NCBI RefSeq assembly: GCF_000143535.2
Contig: NC_037320.1
Span: forward strand, 310,001 to 374,000
Origin: Botrytis cinerea B05.10
Lineage: Eukaryota; Ascomycota; Leotiomycetes; Helotiales; Sclerotiniaceae
DNA length: 64,000 nt
Direction of reading: 5' to 3'
Shown: positions 54,806-64,000 of the stretch, in pieces
How positions within the stretch are numbered: position 1 is the stretch's first letter
Layout: each line of letters starts with the position of its first letter
The notes under the pieces: model-generated
What the model was told of the DNA's origin: nothing
The model's database searches: none
What the model saw: the letters and a program-made list of their open reading frames with translations, nothing else
Position numbers and translations under genes: made by a program

Positions 54806-57714
54806 TAATTCCCTACTTATATATCTTACTCTATCTTCTTACTTTCTTTCTCTTCTTACACTCCTCCGAGAACGAGAATGAAGATGGGAAAAAATGAAAA
54901 TGTCAAGGTACGGATAAAGACTTATATTTTACCATAAGGGTAGAAGAGCTATAGAAGAGTGAGGCCCTACTTATAGGAAGTAGGGCACGCTAGTAGTCCG
55001 TACCTAAGGCACAAAAGTAACTACAGAACATGTAGTTGGCGCCGTGACAGAAAAAGAGGAGAGGAAACTCGAAAACAAATATATATACCTCCTCATCCCC
55101 ATCATCATCCTCATCTACTTCTACTTCCTCTCAAAATCTAAAATCTATACATTAGTAAAATCTACAATAGGAAAGTAGTAAAGAGAGCACGCAAAAGCAT
55201 CTCAAAATTCCACAGTATTAGATATCAAGTCAAAGAAAATATGAGATTTCTATTCAAACTCTATATAATAACATCTCGATCTCTATTAAGATATTATATC
55301 ACTCTATTTCTTCTCGCTTCTTAATATCCGATCTAAGCTTTGTTTTCTCTCGCTTTTTTCTCTCTCCTCCTCGTGAGTTGGGTTTCAATAGGTGTATAAA
55401 TGTATGCGTATATATATATATATAAATGTGATTTGATTGAACTAGATTGATATATAAATTTATAAGAAAGCTATTAGTATGAATTTAAATACTAGTAAGA
55501 TGATATCAAATTGAATACTCAAATCAAATCCAAGAAGAAATCATCAATGTGATATTAAATCAAAGGCTTCTCAAACTTCTAGACATCTAGCTCGCTATCT
55601 ATTTTCTAATTATAACGACTAGTAATCTAGAATTCAGATTCAGATTCAGATTCCAATTCCAATTCTAACTTTGATTCAAATTCAAACCCTATTAAAAAGA
55701 AATACAAGTAATTCTTCTCAAAGTCTATCTATAAAGTAGATAATATAACATCTCAGATCTATATGTTTTCCTACTAACAAAGATCTATCATCAAGATTTC
55801 TAGGAATATCTATATCTATATCTATATTTATATTACAGACTTGTACGTGTATTTCACTACGAGTTTCATCCTTTAAATATACTCTATTCTATACAAGAAT
55901 AAATTAGATAAATATCCAGACTAGAATCTCGAGTCGTCATGTCACTATAATGAAAATATACAAATATGTATAAGTTATCCCATCTTTACAACTTCTCTAT
56001 CTATTAACATGGTGATGGATTGAGGAAGAAACTTTTAGGGATAGGTGGGCAAGCAAAGCGAGAGATGAGACTTTTTTCTTGTCGTGCTTGATAAGTCTTG
56101 ATGAAAGGTTATGGGAAAGCTTGAGCGGGGAGGAAAAGTATTGAGGAGAGTGAAGAGGAAGTTTATGAATAGTTTCTTCTCTTGTACATGTTCGTCTTCG
56201 CGTAATTAATTACTCACCCCTCGTTCCTCATCTATAACATATAATACTCACTCAAACCCCTCTCACTCTCTGATTTCTTATCTCTCATCCTCTTATGTTC
56301 TATCTCTCCCTCTTCCTTATACCTCATAACTCAGATATCTAATTCTCTTCTCTTCCCTTCTCTTCTCTACTCTACTCTGGTTTCGATATCTTTCCACATT
56401 AAAATAAATACTAAATATTTTCACTCAAGTTATAACATCTCATCATCTACACGTACAATTTCTCCATTTCCTCAGTATACGTCAACTCTTTCTCGAAAAC
56501 GAATTTCCCCTTTTTACATAAACAATTACCATCCAACCCTATTTTTATTCTCGCCATCTTTCCTCTGTCTTGTAATCTATTTATACTTCGAGTTCCAATT
56601 TCAATCTTTCAATACACTCACCTCTTTCCCCTTCTCCAATCGATCCCTCGCGTAATTACCTATTCATTACTCAGAAGAATAGAGAAGAATAGAGAATATA
56701 CCTCTCATCTCCGAAACCTAACACAATCGATCCTCTAATCTCCATCCTAGGCTGATTGATATCTATTATCAAAATTATACTATTTGTTTTACTCATTATC
56801 GATTCTTTATCTCAATAAGCTTGTAGTTCTTTAATTATCCACTCTCCCCTCTCTATTATTCAAATCCAAATCCAAATCTGCATTTAAATTTCCAAGCCAG
56901 CATCTTCTACCTCTCACCACTAGCAATCTCAAATCATTCACCCTTCTCACTCACTCTCTTTTATCTATATCTCCTCTTCCACCTCTTCCTTTCCTTTCTA
57001 TACCATACCATATACATCCACACCCTTTTCAACTCTCCAACTCTCCAACTCTCCATACCCATCCCCATCCCCAAGCTTTCCATGCACCAAAATCCACTTA
57101 ATCCATTCCCTCATATCTCACATCCCAATTCAAACCCATTCACCTCCGCCTCCGCCTCCGCCTGCACCTTTCCATCTATTCTTTCTTTCCCTTTTTAATA
57201 TTCTATTCCATTCTTTCCTCTCCACCCCATCAAAACCCCTACACCAAAACTACACTCACCCCCTTCTCTATTTGACACTCCTCTTCTCTCCCTTCTATCC
57301 CTCTCTCTAAACCGTAAACCACAAACCCTCATCCCCAAATCTCATCCACCTCCCCAACTAAAAACCATCACTCTCCCAAGTCCCAGAAATATTTCATTTT
57401 TCTTCTACCATATCCACCCTATTCATAATATCTCATTCAATTTCCAAAATCCAATTTAACTCAATCCAACCCTATAGCTCAATTTTATAATCCATATATC
57501 AATCCACACATCAATCCATACATAAATCCCATCCCATCCCTCTCCACCTCACCCCTCTATCCGTCATAAAATTCCCCATTAATATCAAATATCAAATACT
57601 AGCCGTCGGGGAAAACGAATTTTTCAGACCGTGGATTCGCAGAATTCTTTTCTTTTCTTCTTTTTTTCTTTTTTTCAAGATATATAACATTTTCTTTTTA
57701 TTTCTTTAATCTTT
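54806..57714. other. gene-free AT/pyrimidine-rich tract
   Basis: Nearly 3 kb without a supported gene. From about 56200 the plus strand becomes strongly C/T-biased with clusters of CTCTTC and CCAT words. No open frame over 60 codons is found, and no tRNA-like fold is seen. Confidence 0.55.
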
Positions 57715-57876
<162 letters not shown>

Positions 57877-60569
57877 GTTAATGAACTTTACTAATCTCTT
57901 ACTTCTAGTTTATATAAAGATATTAGAAATGTAATTAAACTTTAAAATCTTAAAATCATATAATTCCCTTTTCTTTTCTAATTCTCTTCTTTTATTCTCT
58001 TCTCTCATTTTCTTCTTTTATTCTCTTTCTAATTCTCTCTTTTATTCTCTTCTTTTATTCTCTTCTTTTATTCTCTTCTTTTATTCTCTTCTTTTATTTT
58101 CTTCTTTTATTCTCTTCTTTTATTTTCTTCTTTTATTCTCTTCTTTTATTCTCTTCTTTTATTCTCTTCTTTTATTTTCTTCTTTTATTCTCTTCTTTTA
58201 TTTTCTTCTTTTATTCTCTTTCTAATTCTCTTCTTTTATTCTCTTTTTAATTCTCTTTTCAATTCTTTTCTCTTATTCTCTTCTTTTATTTTCTTTCTAA
58301 TTCTCTCTTTTATTCTCTTCTTTTATTCTCTTCTTTTATTCTCTTCTTTTATTTTCTTCTTTTATTCTCTTCTTTTATTCTCTTCTTTTATTCTCTTTCT
58401 AATTCTCTTCTTTTATTCTCTTTTTAATTCTCTTTTCAATTCTTTTCTCTTATTCTCTTCTTTTATTTTCTTTCTAATTCTCTTTTTTAAACTTTTCTAT
58501 AAATTCCAATTCAAATTCTAATATTGAAAAACGTTTAAAACAATTATACCTCAAATATTATATATTTACTTACTAATACATCTTTAAATCCATCTTTATC
58601 AATCGATTCTTTCAATTCAATTAATTAATTCTATTACTATTATAAAACTTACCCTAAAACCAATTAAATTATTAAAAAGCTTTTAATGACTTTAATTTCA
58701 TTACTTCTTTTTCAATCGAATTTTCTTTCCTTTTAAAATTATATACTAGATTGAAATAGTTTCGTGTAATTTTTCCCCCTATTCGGTCAGAAAAACTAAA
58801 TTTCAATTAATAGAAAGTTTGGTATATTACTTATAATCAATCAAAAAGGATTTTATAATTACACATTATGAAAATGACCTAGTTATAAAGATAATTCTGC
58901 CTATTTAATATAATACAAATCGGTCTTTATTAATTCTGCAATCACAATACAAAATACCATTCCCATATATATCCATTTCCTCTTCCCTCTTCCCTCTTCC
59001 CCTACTCTTTTATAAAAAATTTCTCATCTACTTTCCTCTTTTTTATATTTCAATTTACACTTAAAGTTCTATTCCCCAATCTCACTTATTTGCTCTCTTC
59101 CTTATTCATTTTCTTTTTAAATCCATATCCTCATCTCATTCTATTCATCTACTTCCCTCCTTTCTTTCTTCCTTTCTTTTCTCCTTAAATCCATATTCTC
59201 ATCCTATCCCATCCCATCCCATCCGTCCCATCCATCCCACCCCTTTCCATTCACACACACACACCCCCCTCATCCTTCTCCACCCCCTCACAAAACTCTT
59301 TAAAATCACAAACCAATTCATCACATCACTATACATTATATCTATATAATCAAACTTTCCCTCTAAAATTCCCAAATTCCCAATTCCCAATTCCCCACTC
59401 CATATATAAACCAATCAATCTCCTAAATCTGCATTTCCCTCCTACTCCTCTTCCTCTTCCTCCCCTCCACCCCTCTCTTTCCACTCTATTTCCCCAATTC
59501 AAGATTCAAAAATCATTTATCAATATCAAATCTGACAATCAATCCCCAATCCCCAATCCCCAATCCTAAAACCTCAAATCCCCAATCTCAATCTCAAATC
59601 CGATCTCCATCCCCATCCTCATCTCCATTCCCACCCCTCCATAATCCAACATCCAAAATCCAAAATCCATAATCCATTTTCATCTCTTCCAATTCCCTCA
59701 AAACATTATATTTACTTCCCCTACTTCCAAATTTCCCTACTCTCATCCATTCAATTCAATCCAATCCAATCCAAGCAATCTAATCTGATCTGATCTGATC
59801 TATCCACTAACTAGTTAACTACTCACCTCATCTCACCTCATAGCCCAGACAAGCTAGTTAGCTAGACATATATATATATCTATATCTAGCTATAAACTTA
59901 TGACTTACTAACCCCACCAGACCAGACCAGACCAGACCAGACCAAGCGAAAAGTACCCCACCACGACACAACTTCAAGAATCAAAGAGAAGTAAATTTAC
60001 AGATCCAGATTAATACATATTTTTTCACCTCCCTCGATATGAGGAAAGATTAATTATTGCACATCACACATCACACTATACACCACATACCACACACCAA
60101 AAATCAACCGGTTCAAAAAAAAGACACAGCCAAAAAAAAATAGGAGTGAAAAGTATTGATTCCTATCAGAACATCCTCAACTAATGCCTAACTAGTATAC
60201 ATATCTACTAGCCAGTCTACAGCTTCTAGACGACTCTGATGACCTCCGAAAAAATCTCATGATAGCAAAGCGTAGCATGCCAGCTAGCTAGCTCAATAAA
60301 TATCACGTCATGTGTTGTAAAGCCATGATTGGCGAGAGAGAGAAGATAATCATGGTAACCACCTAGTACCATATCCGAACCCATCCATCCATCCCTCCAT
60401 CCATATCCCACGCAAAAAAATTCATCAATTCCCTAAGTGATAAAAAGAAGCAAGAAAAGCAAAATCCATCCATAATCACGCACGCCATCAATGCTCTATT
60501 CGAACAACAAGTGTAGTCTACGAGTAGTGCAGAAAGGGAGGGGTAAGTGGAAAGTGTAGTGTGGGGAAA
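57877..60569. other. pyrimidine-rich gene-free tract
   Basis: About 2.7 kb of C/T- and A/T-rich plus strand, including the minisatellite below and many short direct repeats (CCCATC, CCAAT, CTGAT, CAGAC near 59210, 59760, 59785 and 59920). It lies downstream of the minus-strand gene ending at 60570. No gene is supported. Confidence 0.55.
58020..58490. repeat. 13-bp TTCTCTTCTTTTA minisatellite with higher-order blocks
   Basis: Tandem 13-bp units with variant units (TTTTC, TTTCTAATTCTC). A ~103-bp block recurs almost identically at 58204-58306 and 58381-58483 (offset 177 bp), showing a higher-order duplication. Confidence 0.9.
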
Positions 60570-61492
60570 CTACAATTCTTCTCCTTCTTTACCGGCCTTC
60601 TTACTCTTCTTCTTGGGTTGTGGTGCTCCTTCTTTCTTGCAGTGAACGACGAGTCGAGTCCACGATTCATCTTTATCCCATTCGAATCCTGCGAGGACTG
60701 GAGTTTCTAATTCATCATCGGCCTGATGGTGAAGATTGTTAGTATGTTGATGAGAGGATGGCATATGAAGAGTATGAGGTGGGGATGAGATGATAGAGGG
60801 GGATGAGATGATGGAGAGGTATAAGATGATGGAGGGGGTGTGAAGAATGCAAAGGGGTCACATACCTTCTTACGGAATTGCTTGTAAATAGCATCTACTG
60901 CATCTTTAATCGTAACTCCCTTCATATTTCTCGCAGTGACTTCCAATCCCAGTGGGAAATGTAAATCAATCTTCTTGACTGGTGGTGTAGTGAGAGATTT
61001 CTTCAGGAAACTCTTTTCCGGATCCTCAAGAGTCATGGGTGACTTATTTATACGCCTACGTGACAACCAGATCATCAGCCATGATTCAGAAAGAAGAATG
61101 TAGATATGATTGATGAGGTGGGGCAAAGAGTACATACCAGTTCAGCTTTTGAGTTTCTTTCGCAATCTCTAGTTCCTTTCCCTCCTTCTCTGTTTGGGGT
61201 GTCAGCATGTTTACAGTGTATCAAGCAAGACTGTATATCGTATATCACGCAAGGCAGAGTGTGAGATCCATGAACAGAAACATCACCCAAGAGAAGACAT
61301 ACCCAAGTCATTAATATTCCATACTCCAGGAGCACTAGAGCTTGTTCTCCGATGACCAATGGTCTTCTTTTCCTCAGTAGGACTACTTGATAATCCTTGA
61401 ACCGCAGAATCAACCTTGGTTAAAGGGATTGGGTCAGCATCTTTACCAGCATTTGCTGTATTGATGGGTTGAGTTGCTGTCTCGGCAGACAT
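60570..61492 (-). CDS. conserved fungal hypothetical protein (possibly DUF6699-like)
   Basis: Four exons: 61303-61492, 61138-61189, 60866-61055 and 60570-60722, introns of 82, 113 and 143 nt, 194 aa. All splices are GTATGT donors with CAG or TAG acceptors and keep frame. MSAETATQPINTANAGKDAD starts a polar N-terminus. Then come GVWNINDLEKEGKELEIAKE and KLNWRINKSPMTLEDPEKS, a beta-rich core (KKIDLHFPLGLEVTARNMK), a helix (GVTIKDAVDAIYKQFRKK), LAGFEWDKDESWTRLVVHC and a basic tail (PQPKKKSKKAGKEGEEL). The core resembles a small fungal domain of unknown function in which a GVTV-x-DVL-type helix follows a strand pair; I am not sure of the family. It is the only supported gene in the last 12 kb. 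Confidence 0.8.
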
Positions 61493-63335
61493 GATGGGAA
61501 GGTGGTTTGTTTGTTTGTTTTACTTGGTGGAGTAAAAGTGTAGCTGATACGATATCTCACGATCTTGATCGAGAGACAAAGACAATGTTGGGATGTTTGG
61601 GATCAAATAACTCGGAAAGTTACTTGGAAGTTGGATGTGGTGAAGAGAGACTTTCTTGGATGGATCGCTTGATGATCGAGAAAGATGAAGTGATGGATTC
61701 AGGTACGAACAAGTTGATGTAGAGATGGGAATGTGAATGGGTTGAAAGTGTGCGTGAGATCTGATTTTGAATTTGATGGTGAATGAAGAACAAAGGAGGG
61801 GGGAGGAAGGGGGAGGTCATTCGATTTTGCAAATGAGGGGAAATAGACAAGATGTCACACCACAGACAGGTGATTGGTTCTGGATATCCGAATCAAAAGA
61901 GGTAATAATTATAATTATAATTATAATTATATTTAGAAATTAACTCAAAGAGAATTCCTGGCACCTCGGATATGATTTAGGTATCTTGTTAATTTCTATT
62001 TGTCAAGATGGCTCTTGATACTTTTATCACTCCAATCACACTTCAATTGACATTCAATTGACGTTTGAATCATTCTTCCCGTCACACGTAGAATCATACC
62101 TCACTCAGATCACACTCAAATCACACTCAAATCATACTCCACAATATACCTCACCTCATACCTCACTCGCATCACACCTCACTTCATCCATCAATCCACA
62201 CATCCATTCATCCCAAACATCAATTAAATACGCACAATCAATCCTCTGAGGACTCCATTCCATATCAATTCCTCCCCTCAAAATGTCCACACGTCAATCC
62301 ATGCCCCATGCAGTATCATAAGGTTCCAAATCTCACACCCAAAGAAGTCTAGTCTGCTCAAGTGCTCCCTTGTCCGGCAAAGCGAAGTTCCGACCCTCTA
62401 CCCTCAAAACCGGGGAAGTGGGTCATACCCCAGGTTTCGCCCATGGCATCTGCTGACTCTTATCACGTCATGTATGTTTTGGCACATCAGTTCATGTCTT
62501 GGTCGTGTGGTGGTGATGGACTTTCTCGATCCTGCAGTCGCTCGATGGGAATGGGAAGGAGAAGAAAAGGGCCTCTGTGAGTAGGAATTGAGGATATACG
62601 TGATTCAATGGGAAAGAAGAGAACGGCATCGTCGATAGATTAGATTGATTGCAGGACAGGAAAGGACATGAGGCATCCATGGAGTCGAATTGAGTCGAAT
62701 TGAGTTGAATCCAATCCAATCCAATCCCATCCAATCCAGTCCAGTCCAGTCCAATCCAAGCTCAAACCCAAATACAAATCACAATCACTCCATCAATTAC
62801 CTTTGGTCAAAAGAGGGGTTGTACAATCATTCGATTGGTCTCTTCCGTGAGGGGTAAAATGACACTAGAGAGGTAGGTACGTAGGTATCATGTCCATCCA
62901 TCCTTATTAGCCCATCACTCTCACCACAGCACCACACCACATACATACATACATACAACACAACACAACACACCACACCACACCACACCACACCACACCA
63001 CCCCATCCATCAATTCCACATCTAGAGATCCAACCTCAGGAAAACATTCCACATTCCACATTCCATCCATCCATTCATTCATCCATTCATTCATTCATTC
63101 TTCCATTCTTCTCCTCATTCGTATTTAAACTTTCTCTCCATCCCAGCCAGTCCTGCTTCACCAAGTAACCTAGCATGATAAGGTAACACGCGCCCCCGCA
63201 GGTAAAACCAGAAGTCGATCTATTCTCGTGCTAATCTAGTTATAGAAATCAACGCAACGCAACGCAACGCAATACAATGCATGGAATGTCAATTGAGGCA
63301 TTTATTTTGTTTTGTTTCGTTTCTTGTTCATGGGA

Positions 63336-63367
<32 letters not shown>

Positions 63368-64000
63368 CGATGAAAGTATAATCACCTCAGGGATTGAGGA
63401 CAGGAGGGAGAGGAGGTAATGTAGCTAGATATGTGCGATTGACCAAGTATATCGATCGATATCGTGCATATCAATAATGTCCACTTATCTATCCATCTCA
63501 GTCTCTCCCTTGATCCTAAACAAAAGCAAAAACATACAACAGATCAAATCAAATCAAATCAAATCATGATAATCCCCTCTCTCCCTCTCTCTCTACTACG
63601 AACAACCCAACCACTACCTACACCATCTATTCATTCCCCTTCCCCTCTTCTCCCCCCTCCCTCTCAAACTCACACCTCCTCCCCACCCCAACTTCTCAAT
63701 TACCAGTACTAGATACTCAAAAATCACAAGATTTTCATTAACTATACTTATATATCCATACTTATATACATACATACATACATATATACATACCCACCTA
63801 CACACATACACATACACCTATTTATATCAAGTATATACTCAGACAACCTTATTATCTATTAATCGATCGATCAATAGATCAATTGATATCATATCATATT
63901 ATTACACTATATTACATTATGCTATAATATACAACACTATATTCATCACATACCTATATAGTTATCGAAACAATACATTTAATAAACATTACATAGGTAC
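61493..64000. other. simple-sequence intergenic end
   Basis: No supported gene. Short arrays include (AATTAT)n at about 61907-61933, CATA at 62940-62957, ACACC at 62965-63002, ATTC at 63065-63100, CAACG at 63251-63270, GAT at 63338-63366 and AAATC at 63544-63565. Frames here are short or repeat-made. Confidence 0.55.

Noticed and set aside
63464..63817. Frames of 67-82 codons at the window end
   Set aside because: They are composed of simple repeats (CATA, CTCTCC) and have no start context or motif.

Overview
The window looks like nuclear DNA of a filamentous ascomycete. Genes carry short introns (mostly 45-70 nt) with GT..AG ends and CTAAC-type branch points, proteins are fungal in type (SCY1-like pseudokinase, fungal Zn2Cys6 factor, 2-oxodicarboxylate carrier), and intergenic DNA is AT-rich. 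Gene content and style fit a Leotiomycete (Botrytis/Sclerotinia type), but that placement is inference. No rRNA, CRISPR or bacterial-style operon is present.

Region 1 (1-14.7 kb) is accessory. Four plus-strand RING-finger genes (1120, 2676, 4912, 7030) form a diverged tandem array, separated by 0.8-1.6 kb of AT-rich DNA. All share the motif C-x-H-V-F-G-R-x-C-I, with Gly where a RING normally has its fifth zinc ligand. They are followed by three unrecognised genes, one of which encodes about seven tandem ~21-residue repeats. A short fifth member, cut off after its first two zinc ligands, lies at 28.1 kb.

Region 2 (14.9-19.9 kb) holds ETF-ubiquinone oxidoreductase (minus) and a secreted Ala/Gly/Lys-rich protein (plus). 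From 19.9 to 28.0 kb is a gene-poor tract with only weak coding-like remnants.

Region 3 (28.5-51.5 kb) is a compact conserved core: complex I ESSS/NDUFB11-like subunit, mitochondrial branched-chain aminotransferase, SCY1-like pseudokinase, mitochondrial 2-oxodicarboxylate carrier (six exons, one of 11 nt), DNA2 nuclease-helicase, a small unknown gene, fumarylacetoacetase and a Zn2Cys6 transcription factor. Five genes in the window (ETF-QO, ESSS, BCAT, the carrier and FAH) belong to mitochondrial respiration or to amino-acid catabolism (branched-chain amino acids, tyrosine/phenylalanine, lysine). They are spread over 30 kb and are not an obvious co-regulated cluster. The transcription factor has a 1.7-kb intron containing two tRNA-like sequences.

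Region 4 (51.5-64 kb) is almost gene-free. It contains hexanucleotide arrays, an 806-bp AT-rich palindromic element with ~40-bp terminal inverted repeats and TA flanks, a GC-rich hairpin followed by a long (AAT)n run, and several kb of strongly pyrimidine-biased plus strand with higher-order minisatellites. One four-exon gene (60.57-61.49 kb, minus) lies in it. The end of the window is simple-sequence DNA with no supported gene.
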